A stretch of DNA of 64,000 nt from Beta vulgaris subsp. vulgaris (GCF_026745355.1 NC_079206.1:24473937-24537936), one strand, 5' to 3'; counted from the first letter of the stretch, positions 1-12,492 are shown. Numbers and translations: made by a program. The notes: generated by a model not told the origin, from the letters alone.

Positions 1-360
1 AACATTGAACATTTAATTCCAAATTCAACTAATTTCAATTCACAACCTCTATTTCAATTTTACAATCTCTAATTTCAATTCAAGTAATCTCAATTTCAAT
101 TCAAGTAATGAAGTAATATCTGATTTCAATTTAAGTAATTTCAATTCAACTATGCAAGTAATTAGTAATCTCTAATTTCAATTCAACATTTAAATCTCTA
201 AGTTTAATTCAAGTAATCTAATTTCATAATTCATAATTGCACAACATTTAAATTTCATTTTCATAATTTTTTATTTCAATTTAAAATATTAATTCTGAAT
301 TCATATCAAAATGAGAAATCTATCATTTATAAATTAGAAAAAAGCCAGAAATTATAAAAA
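1..360. repeat. A/T-rich degenerate short-period repeat
   Basis: The stretch is built from loosely repeated words such as AATTTCAATTCAAG and AGTAATCTCAATTTC, with no coding potential. It could be the decayed end of a mobile element or simple low-complexity DNA. No gene is visible here. Confidence 0.5.
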
Positions 361-496
361 AAATTGAAAAAAAGGTGGCGACGGCTTATAGAGTTACAGT
401 TGCTGAGTTCTGCTTCTTACTGCCGGCGGTGGCGTCTCGCGGTCTCGTGGGCTCGTGAGTCGTGGCGACAGAAGAACTCCGGCAAAGGGCAAAGTG

Positions 497-869
497 CAGG
501 GGCGGATCTACAACAAGTCGGCCTCCGGCTGCAAAATTGCAACAACAACGTCTACAAGTCTGGGCGCTGGCTCACCGGCTGCAAAGTGTGAAAGTGGCGA
601 CAAGAAATCCGGCAGCCCGGCACTCCGGCAGGCGAAAAAGAAAGAAAGAGAGAGAAAAGAAAAAAAAACGTTATCTTTAGACTGACCAGAGGAGAGAGAA
701 AGAAGGGGAGTAGAGCAGTAGACGCGTGAGTGAGAGAGAAATGAGGAGCGTCTTTTGTCAGTCTTGGGCCCCGTTTCTTTTTTTTTCTTTTGGCTTTTAT
801 TTCCTTCAAAAAAAATTTGAAACTGGGGGTACAGCTGTACCCACTGTACCCCCAGTGGATCCGTCCCTG
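497..869. mobile_element. Small TIR element (MITE-like) inserted in env-like ORF
   Basis: The left end reads CAGGGGCGGATCTA and the right end, reverse-complemented, reads CAGGGACGGATCCA, giving near-perfect terminal inverted repeats about 373 bp apart. The right end falls exactly where the env-like reading frame on the minus strand stops looking like protein. The CAGGG terminus resembles hAT-type ends, but I do not see a convincing 8 bp target duplication, so the superfamily is not settled. Confidence 0.5.
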
Positions 870-2012
870 CCCTTTAGTGTGGGGACAGATCACATCAAAG
901 GCATCAAAAATCTTAGTAAGCCAAACACCATAGGGATAGTACAGAGAAGATTGAGAAAGATTCTTCATATGGAGAATCATCAGATGAGGCAGACTAATGG
1001 GGAGGTCATGAATCAACAACCAAAGAAGGACCTGGTCCATAATGAGACATTCACCACGGTTTTCAATGCGAGGCAAAACAGACTTGGTAATCAAGTTACG
1101 GAGCAGCTTATGTGGAGCAGAGAGACGGGAAACAGAAAAGATTTGGGCGTGGGTTAGGGGCTGGTCTGATAATGTCCGGCTAATCGTGGCGTTGTCAATT
1201 CCCGACAACAACGGCCAGGATTGGTGAGGTAATTCCGAAAAACCACTTGAAGGTACTCCTAAAATCTGAGCGAGCTCAGTCACAGTGAGGGTAATCATAG
1301 TACCATTAACAAACGAACTTAATACCAAATCCTCAGTAACAGACAAATTCTCATAAAATTCAGCAACTTTGGATTCATACACCCCAGCGTTATAATTCAT
1401 CAGTTTTACCCAACCTTGAGATTGTAAACCTTCCAAAAAGAACTTAAATTCTGGTTGTATAACCCAATCAGTGGGAAAAACACGACCGGACAATATCTTG
1501 ACTGACGAATCTTGCGGGTGTGGAGCAGAGGACTTACCGGAAGTGGAAGTCTTCCTTTTTCGCGATGGGGACTCGTCGGAGGGTGCAGCAGAAGTAGATG
1601 CTTTTCGTTTTCTTGATGGAGCGGCGAAAGCAGCAGCGGAAGTTGACTTGGGTGCCGAAGAATTTGCAGATCTGGTAACGGGTTTACGGGGTTTCGGAAT
1701 GTGGGAGGAAGGTTCTGATGGGGTGGTTGTTTTGGAGGCAAAGGTTTTGAAACGGCGGCTGGTGTTGGAAGTAGAAGGGTTAGGGTTTTCGGTTGGCGGT
1801 TGAAAAGAAGGTGGAGGGTTGTCGGTTTTCGGTGGAAAAGAAGGTGGAGGGTTTTCGGTTTGCGGTTGAAAAGGAGGCGGATGGTTGTCGTTTTGTGGAG
1901 GAGGATTAAACGGAGGGGGGGATGCTTGTGACGGAGAGGACGGGGGTGTGGGAGTCGGTGATGGAGCAGCGTTTTTCTTAAGGAACCGCCGAGCCACCAT
2001 TTTTCTTCCCAT
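870..2012 (-). pseudogene. Env-like third ORF of Sirevirus-type Copia (plant transposon-protein domain), truncated
   Basis: The frame opens at an ATG at 2012 and encodes a proline/serine-rich, basic N-terminal half (about residues 1-165, many PPP and SRKRK runs). A globular part follows with the pattern FFLEGLQSQGWVKLMNY, FYENLSV and ILGVPSSGF. This is the organisation of the 'putative plant transposon protein'/envelope-like ORFs found behind pol in Sirevirus-type Copia elements. It lies on the same strand about 400 bp downstream of RNase H, which fits that role. After about residue 380 the frame runs into the CAGGG TIR element at 869, and the remaining codons to 552 are read-through of the insert. 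A role in entry is not established for plant elements. Assignment to the Copia element is inference from position and domain style. Confidence 0.55.
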
Positions 2013-2404
2013 GGTGAAAGGTGGAAGGTTAGAGAAGAAAGGAGGTGGAAAGATTTGTTGGTGGGGTTGAAGATAAAAGGGTCGGGTAGTTTAAGGGTTT
2101 TAATGGGGTTAGGTGGGGTAGGTTGTAGTCCACTTATCCTTATTTCTCAAATGCCTTGCATTAATTTTCGAAAAGTTTTATAAAACAATTTTGAAATTAT
2201 TTTGGTTTTAGCAAAGCAACATCAATGGAAATTTTCGAAAATTGTGATACTTTTGTTGGAATGTTTTCATGGAATTTTTCTGAAGCAACTTAGGTGTCAG
2301 TTATCAGGACAGCATCAATAGCCTTTTTAGGAGTCTTGAATTAAATCAAACATCTGACTTAGTGTAGGTATAATCTTTTGAACTCTTAAGTTTGAAAGGG
2401 ATCA
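2013..2404. other. Spacer between Copia pol and env-like ORF
   Basis: A/T-rich sequence without a convincing ORF. It lies between the last RNase H codons and the env-like ATG on the minus strand. No LTR start or polypurine tract is recognisable here. Confidence 0.4.
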
Positions 2405-3660
2405 AATAAACACATAAATCAACTAGGCACTAGAAATCAATCCCAAGGCTAATCTAAGCTTTTCAAATCTTTCACGAGCAAAGTGGTTTAGTGAAAATAT
2501 CAGCTATTTGGTCTTCAGTACAAATAAATTCAAGGGTTATGTTACCTTTTTCTACATGATCACGTAAAAAATGATATCTGATTTCTATGTGCTTTGTACG
2601 TGAATGCTGAACAGGATTTTTAGAGATGTTTATGGCACTTGTATTATCACACATAATGGGCACATTATCAATCAAACACCAAAATCTCTAAGTTGTTTCT
2701 TACCCATAATACCTGTGCACAACAAGATGCGGCTGCAACATATTCAGCTTCTGCAGTGGAAAGAGCCACGGAATTTTGCTTTTTGGAAGCCCATGAGATT
2801 AAGCAAGGACCTAAGAAGGTGGCTGTTCCAGAGGTACTTTTTCTATCTACTAAAAATCCTGCATAATCTGCGTCAGAAAAACCAATCAAGTCAAAGTTGC
2901 CTCCTTTAGGATACCATAGATATAAGTTATTAGTGCCTCTTAAGTATCTAAGGATTCGTTTGACAGCTTTGAAGTGAGACTCCTTTGGACATGATTGAAA
3001 TCTGGCGCAGAGACATACACTGTGAAGAATATCTGGTCGACTGGAAGTTAAATAAAGAAGAGAACCTATCATACCTCGGTAGATTGTTTCATCTACTTTC
3101 TTACCATTTTCGTCCAGATCTAACTTAAGTGCAGTAGGTACAGGTGTAGGATAAGTCTTTGAATCTTCCATACCATACTTCTTCAATAGTTCCTTCACAT
3201 ATTTCTGTTGATGTATCATGATGCCATTATCCAGTTGCTTGATTTGTAAACCTAGGAAGAAACTTAATTCTCCCATCATAGACATTTCAAATTCACTCTT
3301 CATTAGTTCAGCAAAATAATGACATAATAATTCTGTAGTTGCTCCAAAAATAATATCATCAACATAAATTTGAACAACTAGCAATTCTTCCCCCTTACTT
3401 TTCAGAAACAATGTCCTATCTACTGAACCTCGTTTAAAGCCATTTTCCATTAAAAAGATAGATAGGCGTTCATACCAAGCTCTAGGAGCTTGCTTTAAAC
3501 CATAAAGAGCCTTATCTAGTTTATAAACATGTTTAGGAAAATTTTGATCAATAAAGCCAGGAGGTTGTTCAACATACACTGTTTCTTTTAAGTACCCGTT
3601 TAAGAATGCAGTTTTGACATCCATTTGAAAAAGTTTAATTTTTTAAAAGCTGCAAAGGAT
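2405..3660 (-). pseudogene. Copia reverse transcriptase and RNase H (broken)
   Basis: The RT frame (3624-2668) begins at [20 protein letters not shown] and contains the catalytic IYVDDIIFG box, then the RNase H segment with [13 protein letters not shown] and [12 protein letters not shown]. The frame shifts near 2670 into the last RNase H codons ending IADIFTKPL. A further shift near 2485 leads to RERFEKLRLALGLIS, the usual Copia C terminus. Upstream of MDVKTAF a shift in an A-run interrupts the expected FKxIKLFQ. In Copia this enzyme copies the genomic RNA inside virus-like particles. This copy cannot make an intact polyprotein. Confidence 0.85.
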
Positions 3661-4182
3661 ATCAAAATTCGAATAGCTTCTAAACGGGCTACAGGGGCAA
3701 AGGTCTCATCATAATCAATTCCCTCTTGTTGGTTAAAGCCTTGGCACACTAGTCTGGCTTTATTTCGAACAATCATCCCACTATCATCCAGTTTGTTTCT
3801 AAAAACCCATTTTGTTCCAATTACTGATTGATGAGTGGGACGAGGTTCTAGATGCCAAACTTCTTTCTTTTAATTGATTCAACTCATCCTGCATAGCCAA
3901 AATCCAATCAGGGTCAGTCAATGCAATTTTATAATTAGATGGTTCAATTTCAGATATAAAAGCATTGAAATCACAAAATTATGAAGAGATGAACGAGTTT
4001 GGACTCCCTTTGATATGTCTGTGAGTATTAGGTCAGTAGGATGTGATCCTTGGTGTTTCCACTTCTTCGGAGTGAAAATTTCGTTCTGTGGCTCAGTGCC
4101 ATGCTCTGAGCGTTCACTTTGTTTTCGCTTTCTTCTTCAGCTTCTGTTGGTTCTGCCGACACTTCTTCTTCGACAGTTTCAG
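3661..4182 (-). pseudogene. Copia pol, decayed link between integrase and RT
   Basis: The minus strand still shows recognisable RT N-terminal codons (for example around 3890-3720, matching the usual region containing a [14 protein letters not shown] pattern), but in several frames. The part nearest 4180 codes for serine/glutamate-rich linker sequence. No intact frame remains. Confidence 0.55.
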
Positions 4183-5661
4183 TTACTCTTCTGCATCTTT
4201 TTCATTCTCGTCGCAGTTGTTGATTTGTTCTTCAGACTGTGCCATGCTCTGAGCCTCAGAACTTGTTTCAGGTTGATTCTCATCATGCTGTTTGTCTCGT
4301 GACTCTCTAATCAGTCCAATAGAGAAGTCTTCGTCATCATCTACCTGCACATCTTGTAAGCTTTTATCAGATTCATCAAATATGACATGGACACTCTCCT
4401 CCATACGCATTGTTCTTTTGTTGTATACTTTATATGCTTTGCTATGAGGAGAGTAACCAATGAACACTGCTTCATCACTTCTTGGATCAAACTTACCCAA
4501 ATTATCCTTGCCATTGTTGTGAACATAACAAGTACATCCAAAACATCTTAAGTGAGAGATATTTGGTTTCCTACCTTTGATGATTTCATATGGAGTTTTA
4601 TTCAAGATGGATCGTACTTTAGTTCTGTTATATTATAGCATGCAGTACTTACTGCCTCGGCCCAAAAATTCTAGGTAAGCCACTTTGTAGAAGCATGGTT
4701 CGAGACATGTCTTCTAAAGTACGATTCATCCTTTCTACAACTCCATTCTGTTGTGGTGTTCTTGGTGCAGAGAAATTATGATCAATTCCATTGTCATTGC
4801 AAATTTTTCGAAATCTGTATTTTCAAACTCAGTGCCATGATCAGTACGGACAGACAGCAATTTACAATTTGTTTGATTTTGAACTTTTCGAATATGAACA
4901 AGAAAAACATCAAATGTTTCATCTTTCCCACCAATGAATAATGTCCAAACAAATCTAGAGAAATCATCAACAAGTACCAACACATATTTGCTACCACCTC
5001 TACTCCTTACACGCATTGGGCCACAAAGATCCATGTGAATTAGTTCCAAGGGTTTAGAGGTGCTAACAAATGTCTTTGACTTAAAAGATGATCGAACATG
5101 TTTGCATCTAGCACATGCATTACAAATTGTTTCCCAATCAAAGTTTATGGATGGTAAACCATCTACTAAATCCATTTTTCTCAATTTGTTAAGCAGTCTA
5201 GAGCTAACATGTCCAAGTCTTTTATGCCAAAGTAGTGGATTATCTTGTAGGGCACTCATGCATGAAATTTTCTCATTAGGTAAGGTATCTAGACAGATTA
5301 TATAGACATTGTTTAATCTTTTACCTTCCAAAATTACTTCCCTAGTTTTCATATTCAAGATTTGGCACAAATTTGCCTGAAATTCAACAACATTACCTTT
5401 ATCACACAGTTGTGATATACTTAACAAGTTGTGTTTCAGTCCATTTACCAACATAACATTCTCGATGGAGTGTGTTAGAGACTTGCCGACATTGCCTATT
5501 CCAATGATCTCTCCCTTTTTGTTGTCGCCAAATGTAACACACCCTCCATTGTGGGCTACTAGTGAGAGGAATTGTGTTTTGTCACCAGTCATATGTCTTG
5601 AGCAACCACTGTCGAGATACCATAGGTTGCTTCCTCTCACGTTTACCTGCACAAGAATCAC
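4183..5661 (-). pseudogene. Copia aspartic protease and integrase (broken)
   Basis: The frame 5661-4735 holds the protease signature LWYLDSGCSRHMTGDK (catalytic DSG), then the GAG-pre-integrase block LLWHKRLGHVSSRLLNKLRK with the zinc-binding H...C..C residues. The integrase core follows, with D in HMDLCGPM and D in SVRTDHGTEFEN. The third acidic residue is expected beyond the frame break near 4740. Integrase resumes in another frame at 4605-4183 (YEIIKGRKPNISHLRCFGC) and ends in an acidic linker. In the family this enzyme inserts the cDNA into the chromosome. Confidence 0.82.
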
Positions 5662-7691
5662 TTGTTAGTTTTAGGAACCCATACTTGTTTGGGTCCCTTT
5701 TTCTTACGTTGAGCATCTAGAATGTCTTTTCTAACCCAGATTTGAGTGACATGTTTAATGTTCTTTGCAATTCGATTTTTTTTTTTGTTACAGTCCTCAA
5801 TTAGGTGTCCATTATTTCCACAAAAATTGCAAATAAGATATTCAGGAAGGCCAACATATTTTCTTTTTCGAAAGTCTCTTTCGAAGGGTCTGGCACTGAG
5901 CCTGGCACTGAGTCGCTGGTCAGAATATCCTAATCCTGTTTTGTTCATGTTGTTTGTGGTGCAAGTTAGGTAATTTAGAGCATTCTTCCCATTGGTCCAT
6001 TTTTCGTGCATCTTTCGAGCAATAGAAAGTTGTGATTCCAAATATTCAACTGAGGTGTTCAAATCACTACTTCTTTTTCGGGAAATCTCTAAGTCCTTTT
6101 TAACCTTATCCAGTTCTTCTTTTATTTCTCATCACTAGGTAGCGTAAGTGGGACAATTTCAGATTGTTGTCTTGAATTTTTAAGTTCATTCAACTCGTGA
6201 TTTAAATTTTCAATTTGTTCCTCAAGACTAGACTTTTCAGCTTGGAACTCAGTGACTGGCACTGAGTTGTTTACGAGATTATCAACTAGAGTCTTTTCTT
6301 GTTTTAGTGTGTTTATCTCTAAGTCTTTCTCGTCAATCCTTTTTATAGAGTTTTGTTTTCTTTCAGCAATTCCTTATATTCTGTTTCTAATCCAATTTTT
6401 AGCCTGGTCAAATTTTTTATTTCCTTTTTCATGTTATCAAAATTATCATTCATGTTTTGACAATCATCAATTACGTTTTCAAGCAATATGACAAGCTTAC
6501 TTTTGGAAAGAAGATGAATTGAAGGTTTTAAAGAAGTTAGACTTACCTCACTGTCTTCTTCCTCTTCAAGAGGGTTCGAACTTTTAGCCATCAAGCATAG
6601 ATGTGAGTCGTCATGGTCAGTGCCGTCTTCAGAGTGTCTGTACAGCATTCAGACATAATTTTGCTTCGTGGCTCTGAGCGTGGCACTGATCTTCGTCAGA
6701 ATCCGAGTCTCCCCAGACTGCTGCGATCATGGCTTTCTTGTACTCCTTCTTAGACTGCTCTCGTTTTTCTCTAGGCTTTTCTTCATCCCACAGAGGGCAT
6801 TCTTTAATCCTGTGATCATACTCACCACACTTGAAACAACCAGAGTTAGTAGCACTTTTCTTAGGGTTAAAAGTAGTGCCTTTACCTTTGGAGTTTCCAC
6901 CTCTCCTGAAGTTGTTATTCCTATTCTTTTTCAAAAAGTTTTGAAATTTCCTAGTTAGAAAAGCTAGTTCTTCATCACTATCACTATCATCCGTTTCTAC
7001 TTCAGTTTTTAAGGCCAACCCTTTATTCTTTGGTTCACTTGATTTAGAGTCTAAAACAAGTTCGTGAGTCATTAAGGAACCAATGAGTTGTTCTAGTGAG
7101 AGTTTTGATAAATCCTTAGCCTCTTGAATAGCAGTTATTTTGGAAGCCATTTATTAGTCAAACTTCTTAACACTTTTCTAACTAAATCTTCAGAAGAATA
7201 GATTTTTCCTAAAGATCTTAGTTCATTAGTTATTAGTGTAAATCTGGTAAACATATCTTTAATAGATTCATCCTTAGTCATTGTGAACAGTTCATATTGT
7301 TGGACTAGTAAATCTATCCTAGACTGTTTTACCTCGTTTGTACCTTCATAGGCCAATTCCAGTGTGTCCCAAATTTCTTTAGCAGTGGTGCAGCAGAGAT
7401 TCTTGAATATTCATCAGGTCCAATTCCAGATTGGAGAATACTCATAGCTTTGAAATTCTTTTCTGCCTTTCCGTAGTCAACAGAATTGTACTCCTCTTCC
7501 TCTTTCTCGAACAGGTTACCTTCATCATCTTTGTTTTGAATAGGAAGAGGTCCAGTCTTTATGATTCTCCAGCATTGAAAGTCAGAACCTTGAATGTATA
7601 TCCTCATCCTAGTCTTCCACCATCCATAATCTTTCCCGTTGAAAATTGGACACTTGGAATACTTGTCGCGAAAGTCGTCTTGTGTGTTCAT
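5658..7691 (-). pseudogene. Copia gag (Sirevirus type, two zinc knuckles), broken into several frames
   Basis: Gag starts at the ATG at 7691 (MNTQDDFRDKYSKCPIFNGK) 41 bp after the PBS. It continues in shifted frames at 7356-7135 and 7150-6629. The first zinc knuckle is CFKCGEYDHRIKEC (CX2CX4HX4C) near 6840. A lysine/glutamate-rich coiled-coil segment lies at 6648-6343. A second knuckle, CNFCGNNGHLIEDC, lies near 5830, followed by IWVRKDILDAQRKKKGPKQV leading into the protease. Two knuckles separated by a long coiled coil are characteristic of Sirevirus gag, the structural protein that packages element RNA. At least three frame shifts make this copy inactive. Confidence 0.78.
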
Positions 7692-7731
7692 GGTTTCTAT
7701 TCTCTAGATGTGAGTCTTACGAGAATAGCCT

Positions 7732-7743
7732 GCTCTGATACCA
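7732..7743 (-). other. Copia primer binding site
   Basis: The minus strand reads TGGTATCAGAGC, the usual Copia complement to the 3' end of initiator tRNA-Met. It lies two bases from the LTR end and just before the gag start codon, so it sets the orientation of the element. Confidence 0.85.
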
Positions 7744-7745
7744 CT

Positions 7746-9019
7746 TGTTGGAACCAAGGGAACACTCAAGAAGGGGGGGTTGAATTGAGTGGTGAAATCT
7801 AATCGTTTTTCGCAAAAATTTTCAGCTCAGTGCCAGGCTCTGAGCTGAACACTCGAAAATTGCTAATTTACGTTTTTGCGAATAATAAACTTAAAGATAT
7901 TAGATTTGAACACAAGATATAACGTGGTTCAATCTCACCTCTGAGATCTACGTCCACAAGAAACAAAAACTCTTTTATTTCTTTGAATCCTAAATATCAA
8001 ACTCTTGATACAATAGATTCCCCTCACTACTAACCCTAGTAATGACTCCCAACACTTAACTCTAAGTGTTGACACTCTCTATAATGTAAAAGTTACAGAA
8101 AAAAGATCCTCAAGATGTGCTTCTTAGTCAAGCAAATAGAGGACAATTACATTGTGAAATAGTAACTTAAACCTAACGCTCAGTGCTATGCTCAGTGCCA
8201 AGGAAATAGTTTTCAGCTTTTTAATTAGACTCGATTTTTTCTCTCTGAAAACGTGAGATTTAAAAGTGAATTCTGATTCCCTTTTATAAGACTTGTTTAG
8301 GACGAAAAACACTTAAAAATATCTTTATCTTTTAATCCTTGATTTAAGGGATAAACTTTATCTTTTTCTATCTTTAACTTTTAAACAAACAAAGATAAGT
8401 TTTTCATCTAGATTTTCTTTTTCAACTCAAAGTCTGTTTATATCTAAAAATTATTTTTCCAAATCCTTTTTAGAAAATCAGAAAACATGTTTTAATAAAA
8501 TCTGTTTTATAAAAATCTTTTTATTAAAAACACGGTTTTTATTCAAAACGATTTTTATCAAAATCTTTTTCAAAAATTCGTTTTATATAAAAACACGTTT
8601 ATAAAATCTTTTATCAAAACTTGTTTTTATCAAAATCTTTTCAATACCGTTTTTATCAAAATCTTTTAAAAACTGTTTTTATTAAAATCTTTTATACACG
8701 CAATTTTTTAGAAAATCTTTTTCTTTAAAAACTCGTTTTCCTAATCCCTTTTGATTTCTGATTTTGAAAACTTATTTTCTTTTTATATAGAAATATAATT
8801 TTAATATAATTATTTAGTTTCTTAACTCAAAGATAATAATTATATTAACTTTATATTTCTGTATTGAGCACATTGCATATTACTAAGCATATTACATTTT
8901 AATCTAAAGTTACTATTCTAAGAAATTATAAACTCAAACTTCATTCTTGATTCTTCTTTTCTTCAAAGTCTTTGTTTATCAATTTCTTTCTTCTTCATGC
9001 ATCTGTCGCAACTGTTACA
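7746..9019 (-). repeat. 5' LTR of the Sirevirus-like Copia element
   Basis: The plus strand begins TGTTGGAACC next to the PBS, so the LTR ends in GGTTCCAACA on the element strand. The outer boundary is placed at the TTACA at 9019 because the element strand would then begin TGTAACAG. That end is uncertain, since no partner LTR is present for comparison. The inner part carries the CTACGTCCAC segment common in such LTRs. Confidence 0.6.
8440..8730. repeat. Degenerate minisatellite inside Copia LTR
   Basis: Roughly 25-30 bp units of the type TTTTTATCAAAATCTTTT recur about ten times with drift (for example at 8546, 8616, 8649 and 8676). They lie inside the LTR. Confidence 0.6.
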
Positions 9020-9333
9020 TACTTTCATGCTATAACATATTATATTAATTTTCATCATTAAAACATAACATGTGCATAAAACATAACATGTACATGCACA
9101 ACATACCACCTATTATTCTTTAAGATATTTTCTTATATATAGATGATTAAATTATGGTTCTATTATTTTATAATTTTTTTAATTATTGTCGCTAATGGTA
9201 TAATGGATTAATATGCTCTTATACATACTATGGTTCATATTTGCTATAGTCATACTCTTGTTATAATTCTTATTTTTTATAGGTATACAAACAATTCATT
9301 ATGTAACATCTATTAATTTATAGTAAAAATTGA

Positions 9334-9878
9334 CTAGAATGAATAATCTAATCAACTATGTTGTTTCAGCCAAAAATAATCAATTATAGGTTATTTCATA
9401 ATAATCCCAATTATAGATGAGATCTTCCAAAAATGCAACATGACCTAAACGAACCGGTTTAGCAGATTAAAATTGTCACATATCGTATTCGTATTGGCCA
9501 TTACTTAATTATATTATTTCGCATTTTTTATCACCCCACGCTTACCCTATTCATCCCTTACCAACTGCCACCACTCCCTTACCTCTCCCAACCCCCCCCC
9601 CCCAAGAACTTAGCTTCCTCCCACTACCATGGTCGTGGTGTATGGAAGAAAAGGAAGGGGAGGGGATGGGGCTGGTGGGTGGAAGGAAGGTCGAAGGAAT
9701 GATGGTGGATGAGAGCGAAAGAAGAGAAAAATAAAAAAAAATTACCTAATTAATAGGTTTCAAGTCATGTGGAATCATATTTGAAAGATATTTCCTATAG
9801 TTGGGATTATTCCGAAATAACCTATAGTTGAGATTATTTTTGGCAAAACGGTCATAGTTGGGATTATCCATATTAATC
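9334..9878. mobile_element. MITE with long terminal inverted repeats
   Basis: The left arm (about 9340-9418) contains GCCAAAAATAATC followed by TATAGGTTATTTC. The reverse complement of the right arm (about 9790-9875) contains the same words in the same order. The arms match over about 60-80 bp with mismatches. The middle has a C-rich tract of about 11 Cs near 9592-9603 and no ORF of note. Exact ends and target duplication are not clear. A Mutator-like or other TIR class is possible. Confidence 0.6.
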
Positions 9879-10084
9879 TTTCTTAACTAAATTAAGGCAT
9901 GAATAAAATAAAGATCAAAAGGTTGATATGAAACTCATGATTAGTTCAATCGATGTTATTTTTAAGTAATAGAATAAATAGCATTCTAGAGAAAAGTGTT
10001 AAACTCATGGTTGGTTCAATTGTTATCTTTTCAAAACACTTTTCTAATTTAGAAAAGCATTTTAAAAACATAAAGTTTATTTTT

Positions 10085-11160
10085 TAAAGCCAAGCCCAAT
10101 TCTAAATACCCACTTACTTATTATTGATAATTAATTTTATTTTAATAAATACTCCTAATAATTTTTTTCTAAATGATATTGCGAAAATCATAAATTTATT
10201 CCTAAAGATAGTTGATTTCTTGTTCAAAAAGATAATATTTCATTAAGATAAAAAGGAATCTTAATGAGAACGAAAACCACACAGATTTGTGTTGCGTCAA
10301 CCGCATTAGGATACGTTGACGCAACACATAAGCAGTTTACTAAAACCAGGAACACGAAGTAGAGTGCGCTCAACGTACGAAGCCTGCACCATGCGCAAGC
10401 CCCATGCTCGGAGCACACGAGTTGTGCACCTACCACATGCTCTATGTTATCTTTTTCACGCGATTCTCAGTTTCATTTGCAATATAAATAGATTTTTCTT
10501 ATACGAACATTTTTCCACACACTTTCAACAACATCGACATACACTTTAATACTTCAACATATGGTTTAAACACAACTATAACACTTAATAACACACGTTC
10601 ATACAGTTACATACTCTATAAAAACATTCAAACACATTAGGACTTCATAGCTTTTGATTCAAACTGTATTCAGGCTTCACGATTGCTCCTCCTGTGACTT
10701 ATTGCATAAGACTAAAACAATAAAGGTAATATTCCTGACGGTCCATTTCAATTTTATTTCTTTTGTGCTAATAATCTATTTGACATAATGGTGATATTAT
10801 AGGAGTTCACGACATCCTATATATTTTGTATATCGTGTATGCTTTAACATTTTCATCACTCATGTTTAAATCTGCTAATCAAGGACCTATATAAATGTTA
10901 CAATGCTAAACTCTAGTAATTTGGACAATTGGACTAGGTTACCTGTAATCTAATTACATGATAACATGTCGACCAAAATTAGACTTTTCTGTGTTTAACA
11001 AACCAACATAGAATCTCGAACATGAATAATATTTATGTAGACGTCCGCAATGGGCGAATTTTATTCCTGGTCATATTTGTACCTGTAGACACAAAATCGT
11101 GTCTCCCCCATGAGTAGCCAATGATGAAATATATCCTCGTCCTAATTGTTCCAAAGGTAG
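10085..11160. repeat. Anonymous ~1.1 kb tandem duplication, copy 1
   Basis: This stretch shares the ordered landmarks TTATTCCTAAAGATAGTTGATTTC, an AAAGGTA block, TTTTCAT followed by ATCAAGGACCTA, and TTATTCCTGGT...GTACCT with the segment at 11,225-12,440. No ORF supports a protein. It may be a duplicated, decayed LTR or other old repeat. Confidence 0.5.
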
Positions 11161-11224
11161 AGCAATCGAACAAGCTAAGCCTAAAAGCATGTCGAAAATA
11201 TAAAGCATATTTGTTAAATTCAAG

Positions 11225-12440
11225 TCTAATTTTAAAGTCCCAATTAGTATTGTTCCTAATTAAATTGATTGAATTTTTAATATTTAAGTAATACTTATTG
11301 ACTATATTTAATTTTGAAAGGATATTTCAAAAATCAGATTTTTATTCCTAAAGATAGTTGATTTCAGAATTGAAAGGATAGATTTTATTAAAGGATTAAA
11401 AAGAATCTTAATATGATTAAAAAAAAAGTCATCAATTATTGAATCATGCTCTAATGCTGATTCAACTTTCTTCCTTCTCTGGTATATTCTAATATCACTC
11501 TTTCCGTGTTTAAACAATGCTTCAGCTGAGGAATCATGCTATTTACATGATTCAACTTACTCTTCTCAGGAAGCTCCTAATCTCACTGGCAGCTGAATCA
11601 TGTCATTTAGGCGATTGATTCCACTTACATCAGTGTATGTAATACGAATACTAACATCACAGAAAGGAAATTTAACTATTTTGTAAGGCCCTCCCTTATG
11701 CGTCGTCTGCTATGTGTTAAAGGTAGTTGTACATCTGAGGCGTAGTTGTGCGTCTAGCGCATAGCTAAGTGTCTGGCGTTAAGGTATGTGTCACGCATAA
11801 ACAGATTTCCTACGGCTTCTCACAATGCTTTTCAACGACTTCTACACATACTCTTTTATTCTCAAACTCATATTCAAACAGATTTGAATATACTCAGACA
11901 CATTCATACATTCAAATTTCTTATTTTAAGCTTCGAGATTTCTCATCAAGAAAATCATTACATAAGTCCTAGGCAACAAAGGTACAAAACCTGAGGGTCA
12001 ATTCGAATTAGCTCTACACTATAAATTCTTAATTCCCTGAATCTTATTTTTTTCATTTATTTTCATTATTATTCATATGCAAGATTGTATGATTTAATGT
12101 TTTCATAACCTTACATGATTATCATAACTAATCAAAGACCTAACAAACTATTCTAATGACTAATCAGATAATAGGACAATGTGATTAGAATCCCATTAAT
12201 TTGATTTCTTTACTACATATCACCAAAAATTAGTGTTTTGTTTATTTAATGAAGCAACATCGATTAATTATAGATTATATTAAAATATTAAGTGGTTGTT
12301 TATTTGCATAAATATAGATATGAATCGATATTAAGTAGAGGTTATTAATGGGCATATTTGATTCCTGGTTTTATCGTACCTTCACACTCGAACTCAATCT
12401 TTGGTTCATTAACCATTCATGGAGTCGTGACGGGGAAATA
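11225..12440. repeat. Anonymous ~1.1 kb tandem duplication, copy 2
   Basis: Diverged second copy of 10,085-11,160. It begins with TTATTCCTAAAGATAGTTGATTTC at about 11,340 and ends near the GATTCCTGGTTTTATCGTACC block at about 12,370. The two copies are in direct orientation about 1.14 kb apart. No gene is visible. Confidence 0.5.
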
Positions 12441-12492
12441 TACATTAGATAATTCCCTAAGTTAGTCTGTTGTAATGTGTTTTGTCAGTTTA

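Larger units (their letters stand above)
870..9019 (-). mobile_element. Sirevirus-like Ty1/Copia retrotransposon, degenerate, one LTR visible
   Basis: In minus-strand order the element shows an LTR (about 9019-7746), a PBS, gag with coiled coil and two zinc knuckles, aspartic protease, integrase, reverse transcriptase, RNase H, a spacer and an env-like ORF. The long gag with the second knuckle just before the protease, and an extra ORF after pol, are typical of Sireviruses. The downstream LTR is not found in the window, so the element is truncated or continues beyond base 1. Several frame breaks make it non-functional. Confidence 0.75.

Noticed and set aside
364..685. Overlapping basic ORFs at the left edge
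   Set aside because: Three short overlapping frames in purine-rich DNA around a TIR element end, with no domain.
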